Shown: positions 1 through 7,288, counted from the stretch's first letter. The stretch: DNA of 11,099 nucleotides from an uncultured Ruminococcus sp. (GCA_947167535.1 CAMVIL010000017.1:1-11099), one strand, 5' to 3'. Made by a program: numbers and translations. Notes: generated by a model not told the origin, from the sequence alone.

Positions 1-1323
1 GTATCGGAGAACGTAGGCGTCAAGCACCTGCTGAACATCAAGACCGTGGCGGAGAGGAGAGAGAATATGCTTTGGTTCAGAGCGCCCGAAAAGGTATACT
101 TCAAGAAGGGCTGTCTGCCCGTCGCACTTGACGAGCTCGGCACAGTCCTGAACAAGAAGAGAGCATTCATCGTTACCGACCAGTTCCTCGGCAGAAACGG
201 CTACACCAAGCCCATAACCGACAAGCTGGACGAGATGGGCATCGTCCACGAGACATTCTTAGACGTTGCTCCCGACCCGACGCTTTCCTGCGCATTAGAG
301 GGCGTCAAGGCTATGCGTGCTTTTGAGCCTGATGTCATCATCGCTCTGGGCGGCGGCTCGGCTATGGACGCGGCTAAGATAATGTGGGTACTCTACGAGC
401 ATCCCGACGCCGACTTCATGGACATGGCTATGCGCTTTATCGACATCAGAAAGAGAGTTTACACCTTCCCCAAGATGGGCGAGAAGGCTTACTTCGTATG
501 CGTACCCACCAGCTCCGGCACAGGCTCTGAGGTGACACCTTTCGCAGTTATCACCGACGACGAGACCGGTCACAAGTATCCCCTTGCCGACTACGAGCTC
601 ATGCCTAACATGGCTATCGTTGACACCGACATGATGATGAGCGCCCCCAAGGGACTCACCGCTGCTTCGGGTCTCGACTGTCTGGTACACTCCCTTGAGG
701 CTTACGCTTCCGTAATGGCTACCGACTTCACCGACGGCATTGCGCTGAGGTCTATCAAGATGACCTTTGACAACCTGCCCGAGTGCGTAGAAAACGGTCA
801 GACAGCTGTAAAGGCAAGAGAGAATATGGCTCATGCTGCTACTATGGCAGGTATGGCGTTCGCAAACGCATTCCTCGGCATCGGTCACTCGCTGGCTCAC
901 AAGCTGGGCGCATATCACCACCTGCCCCACGGCATCTGCTGCGCTCTGGTTATCAGCAACGTCATGAAGTTCAACGCTAACCCCGTTCCCACCAAGATGG
1001 GCACATTCTCCCAGTACACTCACCCCCACACCCTTGAGAGATACGCTGAGATAGGCAGATACCTCGGCATTCAGGGCAAGGACGACAAGGCTGTATTCAA
1101 TGGTCTTATCGACATGGTCGAGGAACTCAAGGAGAAGGTCGGCTGCAAGAAGACCATCGCCGAGTACGGCATTTCCGAGGAGGACTTCCTCGCGACCCTC
1201 GATCAGATGTCCGAGGACGCCTTCGACGATCAGTGCACAGGCGCAAATCCCCGCTTCCCACTCATCGAGGAGCTCAAGGAGATCTACAAGGCCTGCTACT
1301 ACGGCACCGACTACAAGGGCTAA
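1..1323 (+). CDS. adhE: Bifunctional acetaldehyde-CoA/alcohol dehydrogenase, C-terminal alcohol dehydrogenase part (5' truncated by window edge)
   Basis: This is the C-terminal 440 residues of AdhE, which reduces acetyl-CoA to acetaldehyde and then to ethanol with NADH, regenerating NAD+ in fermentation. The frame is open from base 1. The first codons (GVKHLLNIKTVAERRENMLW) match the linker joining the aldehyde and alcohol dehydrogenase halves of E. coli AdhE, so the aldehyde half lies upstream of the window. The iron-dependent ADH domain shows the nucleotide-binding GGGSAMDAAK and the SSGTGSEVTPFAV segment. The expected Fe ligands are D226, H230, H296 and H310 (counting from the first codon), with the 4/66/14 spacing I recall for the E. 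coli enzyme. The family signature SEDAFDDQCTGANPRFPL lies near the end. The GTG at 46 is an internal codon, not a start. The domain appears intact and cytoplasmic; family AdhE proteins form spirosome filaments. A dual hairpin/terminator follows directly. Confidence 0.96.
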   Translation, partial: VSENVGVKHLLNIKTVAERRENMLWFRAPEKVYFKKGCLPVALDELGTVLNKKRAFIVTDQFLGRNGYTKPITDKLDEMGIVHETFLDVAPDPTLSCALEGVKAMRAFEPDVIIALGGGSAMDAAKIMWVLYEHPDADFMDMAMRFIDIRKRVYTFPKMGEKAYFVCVPTSSGTGSEVTPFAVITDDETGHKYPLADYELMPNMAIVDTDMMMSAPKGLTAASGLDCLVHSLEAYASVMATDFTDGIALRSIKMTFDNLPECVENGQTAVKARENMAHAATMAGMAFANAFLGIGHSLAHKLGAYHHLPHGICCALVISNVMKFNANPVPTKMGTFSQYTHPHTLERYAEIGRYLGIQGKDDKAVFNGLIDMVEELKEKVGCKKTIAEYGISEEDFLATLDQMSEDAFDDQCTGANPRFPLIEELKEIYKACYYGTDYKG

Positions 1324-1336
1324 GACAACCCCCAAA

Positions 1337-1363
1337 TGACAGCGCATTCACCCCGCGCTGTCA
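1337..1363 (+). other. Hairpin after adhE, no T run
   Basis: A perfect 9-bp inverted repeat (TGACAGCGC / GCGCTGTCA) with a 9-nt loop sits 13 nt after the adhE stop. It has no T tract, so it is not an intrinsic terminator by itself. It may protect the adhE mRNA 3' end or assist the terminator just downstream. Confidence 0.6.
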
Positions 1364-1376
1364 GCTTCCAAATACC

Positions 1377-1414
1377 GACGGCTCCGTCCATTTCTGGGCG
1401 GAGCCGTCTTTTTT
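1377..1414 (+). terminator. Intrinsic terminator of adhE
   Basis: A perfect 10-bp GC-rich stem (GACGGCTCCG / CGGAGCCGTC) with a 12-nt loop is followed immediately by six T. It closes the adhE transcript and separates it from the surface-acylation operon. Confidence 0.93.
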
Positions 1415-1491
1415 GCGGGGAGACTTTTGCTTTTAGTATGAAATAACCAACAGTTTATCGGCGTTCATGGGTATTTTTTCACGTTTAACAC

Positions 1492-1520
1492 TTGATTTTG
1501 ACGGTGAAATGTGGTATGAT
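1492..1520 (+). promoter_or_regulatory. Sigma-A-type promoter of the SGNH/MBOAT operon
   Basis: TTGATT at 1492-1497 and TATGAT at 1515-1520 are separated by 17 bp. A TG at 1512-1513 makes an extended -10 (TGGTATGAT). Transcription should begin near 1527, giving a leader of about 40 nt before the ATG at 1568. The octamer TATGATAT occurs at 1515-1522 and again at 1528-1535. No operator was recognised. Confidence 0.75.
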
Positions 1521-1567
1521 ATCTATGTATGATATTTTAGCTTTAATTGCCGAAAGGATATGATAAT

Positions 1568-2719
1568 ATGCCGAACGATAAGCAGAAAAGACTTAAAATA
1601 CAGCAGGGCGTGATATCGGTAGCCAGCGTGGCTATGATAGTTTTCGTACTGACGTGGCTGATAAATACTGCAGTGACGGGACGGAAGAACGGTCTGAACA
1701 TTGACTTTGCCATGTCCGCAAAAAAAGCCGATACCTCGGTAAGCTCCAAGGCTGACAGCAAGTCCGCTGATGAAAGCAAGAATGATTCCGACACCGAGTC
1801 TAAGACAAAGACCGTCAAGTACAGCGACAGCTCCGAGGCCGACGACAAGGACAAGCCCTATGAGGGCGCGGCTATGAAGGACGACTTCTCCGACGCCTGC
1901 TTCATCGGCGACTCCCGCACCGTGGGTCTTGAGATGAACAGCGACAAAGCCAAGGCTGATTTCTACGCCTCGCAGGGTCTCAACATCAGCACTGCAGCCA
2001 CCGACGCTTTTGTAGCCCTTGACAACGGCACCATGGGCACCGTCATTGACGGCGCTTCCCAGAAGCCTTACAAGCGCATCTTCATCATGTTCGGCATAAA
2101 CGAGCTGGGCTGGCCTTATCCCGAGAACTTCGTTACACAGTATGTCGATCTGGTAAACGCCGTCAAGTCCGCTCAGCCCGACGCCGATATCTACATCGAA
2201 TCGGTGCTGCCCGTTTCCTACAAGGCGGTTGAGACCAACGAGGTGTTCACCAACGAGAACATCGACTCCTTCAACGACTATGTCAAGCAGGTCGCTGAGC
2301 AGACAGGTACAACTTATCTAGACATCAACAGCTACTTCAAGGACGCTTCGGGAAGCCTTCCCGAGGACGCGGCAGCAGACGGTATTCACTTCGTCCGCGA
2401 CTACTGCCTTGAATGGATAGACATACTCGCTTATCTTGTCCCGCAGGATCCCGCAGCGGCAGCAGATATCGCCGCTAAGCAGAGCGACGCGGAAGCCAAC
2501 GCGGCAAACGCAGATACCGATGACGACGAGAACGAAGCAGAGGGCGATTACGGATTCGTAAATCCCGACGGCTACACCACCGAAGAAGATGACGACGGCG
2601 TTGTAGACGGCAACGGAAACGTCGATTACGACAACGGCAACGGTCAGGAAACCTACAACGACGACGAGTATGATTACTCCTACGAAAATAATGACGGATA
2701 TACGGACGATGATATATGA
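1568..2719 (+). CDS. Membrane-anchored SGNH/GDSL-family hydrolase
   Basis: A 383-residue extracytoplasmic SGNH-fold hydrolase, probably a carbohydrate or polymer O-acyl esterase or transferase. The ATG at 1568 is preferred because AAAGGA (1553-1558) lies 9 nt upstream; an in-frame TTG at 1547 has no such site. Residues 1-13 are basic, 14-35 form a transmembrane segment (signal anchor, N-in) and 45-100 are a Ser/Asp/Lys-rich linker. The catalytic domain spans about 101-293: block I CFIGDSRTVG with nucleophile S116, block III FGINE with N178, and block V DGIH with D271 and H274. Residues 316-383 form a strongly acidic tail rich in Asp, Asn, Glu, Tyr and Gly. It is the first gene of an operon with a second SGNH protein, DUF4358, MBOAT and DHHW genes, and it overlaps the second gene by 4 nt (ATGA). 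The family is clear; the substrate is unknown. Confidence 0.88.
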   Translation: MPNDKQKRLKIQQGVISVASVAMIVFVLTWLINTAVTGRKNGLNIDFAMSAKKADTSVSSKADSKSADESKNDSDTESKTKTVKYSDSSEADDKDKPYEGAAMKDDFSDACFIGDSRTVGLEMNSDKAKADFYASQGLNISTAATDAFVALDNGTMGTVIDGASQKPYKRIFIMFGINELGWPYPENFVTQYVDLVNAVKSAQPDADIYIESVLPVSYKAVETNEVFTNENIDSFNDYVKQVAEQTGTTYLDINSYFKDASGSLPEDAAADGIHFVRDYCLEWIDILAYLVPQDPAAAADIAAKQSDAEANAANADTDDDENEAEGDYGFVNPDGYTTEEDDDGVVDGNGNVDYDNGNGQETYNDDEYDYSYENNDGYTDDDI

Positions 2720-3876
2720 TGAACAGGTTCAGATTCACTAATAGAATGCTTTGTGCCGCGACGGCGGCAGTGCTCTGCGCCTCTCTTGCAGCGTGCGGCA
2801 AGCACGAGATACCTATAAACACCCGTCCCGTCACAAGATCTTCTCCCGAGGCTGTCGAGGCTGACACGGTACTCGAGAGTATGCCCGACGAAAGCGCCGG
2901 CGACAGCACCGCCGATACGGGAGCCGAGAGTAAGAAATCCAAAAAGAAGAAAAAGAACAAGAAGACAGAAGCCGAGACCACTACCGAAGAGACCACCACT
3001 ACCACCGAGCCCGAGCCGGAGATCCCCGACGTTCGCAGGGAACAGCCATATCTCGGGGCGGCGGACTACGATGACTTCTCCGACGCCTGCTTTATAGGCG
3101 CTTCTCAGACGGTGGGACTTGGACTGTTCGGCGGAAAGGTCGCTCCCGATTTCTTCGCCTACGCAGGACTCAACGTCGATACCATATTCACGAAAAAGTT
3201 CCTGACAGAGGACGGAAGAAATGCGGCAGTCAGCGATTCCGACGGCGTCTCCGAGGACGGACTTTACACCGTCATTGATATGCTGGACAAAAAGAGCTAC
3301 GGACGTATCTATGTGCTGTTCGGCATTAACGAGATGGGCGGCTGGATAGACTACGACCATTTTTACAGCAGCTATGTCAACCTGCTCAGAGAGATACGCG
3401 GCGCACAGCCCTCGGCGGTCATTTACGTCGAATCGGTGCTGCCTGTAAACAAGTATGCGATAAACACCAACCACAAATTTACCAACGAAAACATCGACAA
3501 TTTCAACCGCAACTACGTCAGACCGATAGCCGCAGAGGCGGGTACGGTTTTTCTCAATGTCAATCCGCTGTTCAAATGCGAGAACGGAAATCTTCCGAAG
3601 GAAGCTTCGTCGGACGGCATACATATGACGCAGTCCTACTGCAAGGAATGGATGGATATGCTGGCGTACTACGGTCCGGCAGGCGGTCCCGTGAGACCCA
3701 TGCCCGAGGATTACAGTCCTCTTCCAGACTCTAACCCTCAGCCCGACACACCGAGGGAAAGCGCGGATCCCGGAAATCTTCCTCCCGAAGTGATCCCGCC
3801 GCAGCTTCCCGACGTCGTGATCCCCGACACCCCCGAGGAAACTGCTGCTCCCGAAGAGGAGTATTCCGATTACTGA
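2716..3876 (+). CDS. SGNH-family lipoprotein, paralogue of the preceding gene, with GDS changed to GAS
   Basis: A 386-residue predicted lipoprotein. The signal peptide ends in the lipobox SLAAC, with C27 as lipidation site. Residues 73-83 are almost all Lys, 88-97 are Thr/Glu-rich, and about 113-320 form the SGNH domain. It shares long segments with the upstream protein (DDFSDACFIG, YVESVLPV, FTNENID), so the pair looks like a tandem duplication. Block I reads CFIGASQTVG rather than CFIGDSRTVG: nucleophile S130 is kept but the usual Asp before it is Ala. N205 (FGINE), D300 and H303 (DGIH) are present, so Ser-Asp-His catalysis is still possible. Residues 321-373 are Pro-rich and may be a wall-spanning tail. 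The start overlaps the preceding stop (ATGA), and no clear Shine-Dalgarno precedes it, so translation probably depends on reinitiation. ATG 2719 is an alternative start. Substrate unknown. Confidence 0.87.
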   Translation: MMNRFRFTNRMLCAATAAVLCASLAACGKHEIPINTRPVTRSSPEAVEADTVLESMPDESAGDSTADTGAESKKSKKKKKNKKTEAETTTEETTTTTEPEPEIPDVRREQPYLGAADYDDFSDACFIGASQTVGLGLFGGKVAPDFFAYAGLNVDTIFTKKFLTEDGRNAAVSDSDGVSEDGLYTVIDMLDKKSYGRIYVLFGINEMGGWIDYDHFYSSYVNLLREIRGAQPSAVIYVESVLPVNKYAINTNHKFTNENIDNFNRNYVRPIAAEAGTVFLNVNPLFKCENGNLPKEASSDGIHMTQSYCKEWMDMLAYYGPAGGPVRPMPEDYSPLPDSNPQPDTPRESADPGNLPPEVIPPQLPDVVIPDTPEETAAPEEEYSDY

Positions 3877-3910
3877 TATCAGTTCAACTTTTTATATAGG
3901 AAAGGAAAGA

Positions 3911-4474
3911 ATGAAAATGAAAAAGACAAAGCTTATCTGCGCACTGCTCGCGCTGACCGTTGCGGCTTCCATGTCGCTCTCCGCCTGCGGAAACAACAGC
4001 TCCGATGACTCGGGCGAGGCTCCCGCTGACACCACTGCTGCTCAGACCGAGGCTCAGGGCGGCGAGACCCCCGCAGAGCCTTCCGACGACGGCGAGGCAA
4101 GAATGGAAGCTTCCGCTTACTCCGATGAGCTGTTCGGCGGCATCACCTACGTTGACCAGCTGGCTGAGATCGCTCCCGAGATGGTAGAGAAGCTCTACGG
4201 CATCTCTCCCGACAAGTACACCAGCGGCAAGGTATACGTCGGCGGCGTTGCTACCGTTGAGGAGATCGCCTGCTTCGACGCTGTTGACGAGGCTGCGGCA
4301 GGAGAGATAAAGGCTGCTCTCGAGGCTCGCATCGAGGCTCAGAAGAAGGCAGTCGAGGATTACAATCCCGCTGAGCTGCCCAAGCTCAACGATCCCGTGC
4401 TGGTAACTCACGGAAATTCCGTTTATATGTGCCTCAGCAACGACAACGACAAGGCTAAGGAGATCATTGGCTGA
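3911..4474 (+). CDS. DUF4358-type lipoprotein
   Basis: A 187-residue predicted lipoprotein. Residues 1-25 are a signal peptide (basic start, hydrophobic core) and the lipobox LSAC puts the lipid on C26. Residues 27-75 are a low-complexity Ser/Ala/Asp/Glu/Thr linker. The folded part (about 76-187) resembles DUF4358, a small Firmicutes family often found beside MBOAT genes; I assign it from overall look and context, not from a search. No catalytic motif is evident, so a structural or adaptor role in the acylation machinery is the natural inference. The ATG at 3911 follows the A/G-rich ribosome-binding region AGGAAAGGA (3898-3906); ATG 3917 is possible. The stop overlaps the MBOAT start by 1 nt (TGATG). 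Confidence 0.8.
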   Translation: MKMKKTKLICALLALTVAASMSLSACGNNSSDDSGEAPADTTAAQTEAQGGETPAEPSDDGEARMEASAYSDELFGGITYVDQLAEIAPEMVEKLYGISPDKYTSGKVYVGGVATVEEIACFDAVDEAAAGEIKAALEARIEAQKKAVEDYNPAELPKLNDPVLVTHGNSVYMCLSNDNDKAKEIIG

Positions 4475-5883
4475 TGGTTTTCTCAAGCATGGTCTTTCTG
4501 TTCGCATTTATCCCTGCGGTGTTTCTGCTGTACTTTTTGGTGCCGCAGAAATTCAAGAACCTTGTGCTGTTTATAGTCAGCCTGTTTTTCTACGCATGGG
4601 GCGAGCCGCGGTATATACTGCTTATGCTCGCGTCCATCGGGGCGGCTTACGTCACGGGACTTTTCGCGGACAAAAAGAAATACGGCAAGACCAAGGCGGT
4701 GCTCGCCACCCTCTTTGCCGTAGTATGGAACATCGGTCTGCTGCTTTACTTTAAGTACGCCGATTTCTTCGTCACAAACGTAAACGCCATTGCAGGCTCA
4801 CAGATAACTCTGCCGGGGCTGGCGCTGCCGATTGGTATTTCATTCTACAGCTTCCAGTCGCTGTCCTACGTCATCGACGTTTACCGCGGCGAGGTCAAGC
4901 CTCAGAAGAACTTCATCACCCTCGGCACCTACGTGGCGCTGTTCCCTCAGCTGGTGGCGGGTCCTATCGTCAGATACAAGGACATCGAGCGTCAGCTGAT
5001 AAGCCGACAGCTCAATATGCAGCAGTTCGCATCGGGCGCCAAGCGGTTCGCGGTGGGACTTGCCAAGAAGGCTCTGCTTGCAAACAACATCTACGTGCTC
5101 TTCAACGAGATAAACGCGGCGCCGCAGAAGGACCTGAGCGTCACAGCAGTCTGGCTGGCGGCCATCGCTTATACATTCCAGATATACTTCGACTTCAGCG
5201 GCTACTCTGACATGGCTATCGGCATGGGCAGGATGCTGGGATTTGAGTTCCTTGAGAACTTCGACTACCCCTACATCTCCAAGTCGGTCACCGAGTTCTG
5301 GAGACGCTGGCATATGTCGCTCTCCTCGTGGTTCAGAGACTATGTTTACATACCCCTCGGCGGCAACCGCAAGGGCAAGGTAAGACAGTGCGTCAACATT
5401 CTGATAGTATGGTGCCTGACGGGATTCTGGCACGGCGCCAACTGGAACTTCCTGATGTGGGGTCTTTACTTCGGCATCGGGCTGCTCATTGAAAAGCTGC
5501 TGCTCAAAAAGCTGCTGGACAAGCTTCCCGCGGCAGTGCAGCACATCTACGCGCTGTTCCTCATAGTCATGGGCTGGGAGATCTTCGCTTACGAGGACAC
5601 CTCGCAGCTGCTGCTCAACATTAAGCGTATGTTCGGCGCGGGTGGTCTGCCCCTCTGGAGCGCTCAGACGGGCGCATGGCTCATGCAGTATCTGCCGCTC
5701 ATCGCGGTGCTGATACTCGGCTCCACTCCCGTCATCTTCAAGCTGGGACGCACCCTCAACCGCAAGTGTGAGACGGTATATCAGCTTGTATTAGAGCCTC
5801 TCTGCACGGCGGCAATGCTGTTCTTCTCGGCGGCGTACCTTGCATCCAGCGCCTTCAACCCGTTTTTGTATTTCAGATTCTGA
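4474..5883 (+). CDS. MBOAT-family membrane O-acyltransferase (AlgI/DltB/PatA type)
   Basis: A 469-residue polytopic membrane protein of the MBOAT superfamily, typical in length for AlgI-like members. These proteins carry acyl groups, usually acetyl, across the membrane for attachment to exopolysaccharide, teichoic acid or peptidoglycan. Hydrophobic segments run throughout, beginning at residues 4-23. Diagnostic motifs are ALPIGISFYSFQSLSYVIDV (118-137), PQLVAGPIVRY (158-168), YFDFSGYSDMAIG (238-250), WRRWHMSLSSWFRDYVYIPL (276-295) and LTGFWHGANW (315-324). H280 and H320 correspond to the two conserved AlgI histidines; H320 is the likely catalytic one. TAAGGAG (4456-4462), inside the preceding gene, is its ribosome-binding site. 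The DHHW partner gene follows after 15 nt. The acceptor polymer cannot be read from the sequence. Confidence 0.94.
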   Translation: MVFSSMVFLFAFIPAVFLLYFLVPQKFKNLVLFIVSLFFYAWGEPRYILLMLASIGAAYVTGLFADKKKYGKTKAVLATLFAVVWNIGLLLYFKYADFFVTNVNAIAGSQITLPGLALPIGISFYSFQSLSYVIDVYRGEVKPQKNFITLGTYVALFPQLVAGPIVRYKDIERQLISRQLNMQQFASGAKRFAVGLAKKALLANNIYVLFNEINAAPQKDLSVTAVWLAAIAYTFQIYFDFSGYSDMAIGMGRMLGFEFLENFDYPYISKSVTEFWRRWHMSLSSWFRDYVYIPLGGNRKGKVRQCVNILIVWCLTGFWHGANWNFLMWGLYFGIGLLIEKLLLKKLLDKLPAAVQHIYALFLIVMGWEIFAYEDTSQLLLNIKRMFGAGGLPLWSAQTGAWLMQYLPLIAVLILGSTPVIFKLGRTLNRKCETVYQLVLEPLCTAAMLFFSAAYLASSAFNPFLYFRF

Positions 5884-5898
5884 GGAGGCGGCAGAGAT

Positions 5899-7068
5899 AT
5901 GATAAAAAAGGATATTAAACGCTCGACAGCCGCCTGCATCATTATGGCGGTGATATTCGTCGGATTCATCGCGCTGTTCACACTGGGGACGATATTCTCG
6001 CCAGACAGGAAGTTCTCCGAGATGGAGAACCGTATGCTGGCACAGAAGCCGTCGCTCAGCTTTTCGTCGATATTCGTCAAGAAGGGTGAAAAGACCTACA
6101 TGGACAAGCTGGAGGAATATATGTCCGACCAGATATTCATGAAGGACTCTATGATGTCGGTAAAGACAGAGTGCGATTACTTCTCCGGCAAGACCTATCA
6201 GAACGGCGTGTATTTCTCAAAGGGCGGGTTCCTGCTGCAGAAGTACACTGAGAATACCGCGATGATAGACAAGAACGTCAGCTGCATCAACGACCTCGCT
6301 TCAAGTGTCACGGTGCCTGTTGACTTTATTCTGGCACCCAACAGCGTCTGCGTCAACGCCGACAGGCTTCCTGCGGGCGCTCTGACCGACGACCAGCGCA
6401 AGACGGTGGAAAGGGTTCGTGGTGAGCTCGCGACCAACGTTACGCTCTACGACCCCTACGACCTGCTGGTGGACTTGCAGACCAACAGGAACGTCAATAC
6501 CTACTACAAGACCGACCACCACTGGACAGCGGGCGCCGCACGCGCCGCCTGCGACGGCTGGCTGCAAAGCATAGGCATGGAAGCCACCGACTCTACCTAC
6601 ACCCTCAATAAGGTCAGCGACTTCTACGGAACGCTCTACTCAAAGGCTCCGGCACAGTTTATCAAGCCGGATGAGTTCAGCTACTACACCAACACCGCGG
6701 GACAGTACGAGGTTTACTATCAGGCGGAGAACAAGTACGTCTACTCGATGACGGACGAAAGCTTCCTGAAGAAAAAGGACAAGTATGCGTCCTTCTTCGG
6801 CGGAAACTACGCACTGATGAAGATACGCCGCACCAACGATCCCGAGGGCGACAATAAGCCGAAGATACTCGTCATCAAGGACTCCTACGCCAACTCGCTG
6901 ATACCCTTCCTCGCAGACAGATTCTCGGAGGTGTACGTCATCGACCTGAGATACTACCACACGGGGCTGGTCAGCGACATAGTCAAGGAAAACGACATAA
7001 ACAGAGTGCTGCTCTGCTACAACGTGGATTTCCTGAACGAAGACCAGAATTTCATCTGGCTGGGCTAG
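5899..7068 (+). CDS. DHHW-family protein (AlgJ/AlgX-like partner of MBOAT)
   Basis: A 389-residue protein anchored by one N-terminal transmembrane segment (about 11-32) with the rest outside the cell. It has the hallmarks of the DHHW family, related to AlgJ/AlgX, which take acetyl from the MBOAT partner and act on the polymer. They are the membrane-proximal SEMENRMLAQKP (40-51), DQIFMKD (77-83), TDHHWT (205-210, candidate D206 and H208) and KDSYANS (327-333, candidate nucleophile S329). This gives an SGNH-like Ser-His-Asp set in circular order typical of AlgJ/X. GGAGG (5884-5888), touching the stop of the MBOAT gene, is the ribosome-binding site, 10 nt before the ATG. It is the last gene of the operon; a terminator lies 43 nt after the stop. 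Family assignment is strong; substrate unknown. Confidence 0.92.
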   Translation: MIKKDIKRSTAACIIMAVIFVGFIALFTLGTIFSPDRKFSEMENRMLAQKPSLSFSSIFVKKGEKTYMDKLEEYMSDQIFMKDSMMSVKTECDYFSGKTYQNGVYFSKGGFLLQKYTENTAMIDKNVSCINDLASSVTVPVDFILAPNSVCVNADRLPAGALTDDQRKTVERVRGELATNVTLYDPYDLLVDLQTNRNVNTYYKTDHHWTAGAARAACDGWLQSIGMEATDSTYTLNKVSDFYGTLYSKAPAQFIKPDEFSYYTNTAGQYEVYYQAENKYVYSMTDESFLKKKDKYASFFGGNYALMKIRRTNDPEGDNKPKILVIKDSYANSLIPFLADRFSEVYVIDLRYYHTGLVSDIVKENDINRVLLCYNVDFLNEDQNFIWLG

Positions 7069-7111
7069 TCGGTATGACGAACTGTTTTTGAGTCAAAAAT
7101 ATGTGATACTA

Positions 7112-7152
7112 TCCCGAAATGCGGAAAAACACCCGCGTTTCGGGATCTTTTT
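7112..7152 (+). terminator. Intrinsic terminator of the acylation operon
   Basis: A 13-bp stem (TCCCGAAATGCGG / CCGCGTTTCGGGA, one T-G wobble) with an 8-nt loop, followed by TCTTTTT. It ends the SGNH-to-DHHW operon. Confidence 0.92.
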
Positions 7153-7209
7153 ATGCGAAAACAAACCCTGCCGTGCAACAGCCGAGATTTTGCACCTAAA
7201 AAACTTCAT

Positions 7210-7240
7210 GCCGTCTGCGAATTTACAGACGGCGTTTTTT
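7210..7240 (+). terminator. Second tandem terminator, immediately before the phage-like cassette
   Basis: A perfect 8-bp stem (GCCGTCTG / CAGACGGC) with an 8-nt loop, then G and six T. Its left side also carries a run of A (7198-7203), so it could act on the minus strand too. It insulates the cassette from upstream readthrough. The 64 nt between this hairpin and the previous terminator contain no gene. Confidence 0.85.
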
Positions 7241-7250
7241 CGGATATGAT
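7222..7250 (+). promoter_or_regulatory. Promoter of the phage-like cassette, overlapping the terminator hairpin
   Basis: TTTACA at 7222-7227 (loop and start of the 3' arm of the preceding hairpin) and TATGAT at 7245-7250 are exactly 17 bp apart. Transcription would start near 7257, leaving about 32 nt before the ATG at 7289. The match is good but has not been tested. Confidence 0.65.
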
Positions 7251-7288
7251 TATATATGAAGGAACGGTTTTAACAGAAAGGTGTGAAG

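Noticed and set aside
295..1347. Long open frame on the minus strand opposite adhE
   Set aside because: It lies wholly opposite the well-conserved AdhE domain, has no ribosome-binding site, and its translation has no recognisable domain. It reflects the codon bias of the real gene.
1547..1567. TTG start adding 7 residues to the first SGNH protein
   Set aside because: AAAGGA at 1553-1558 lies downstream of this TTG and is correctly spaced for the ATG at 1568.
2680..3624. Long open frame on the minus strand opposite the SGNH lipoprotein gene
   Set aside because: Shadow of a real gene; Arg/Val-rich translation without domain features and no promoter.
3872..3883. Palindrome ACTGATATCAGT over the stop of the SGNH lipoprotein, followed by a T run
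   Set aside because: Folded as a hairpin it gives only 4 bp around a 4-nt loop, too weak for a terminator, and it would split an otherwise coherent operon.
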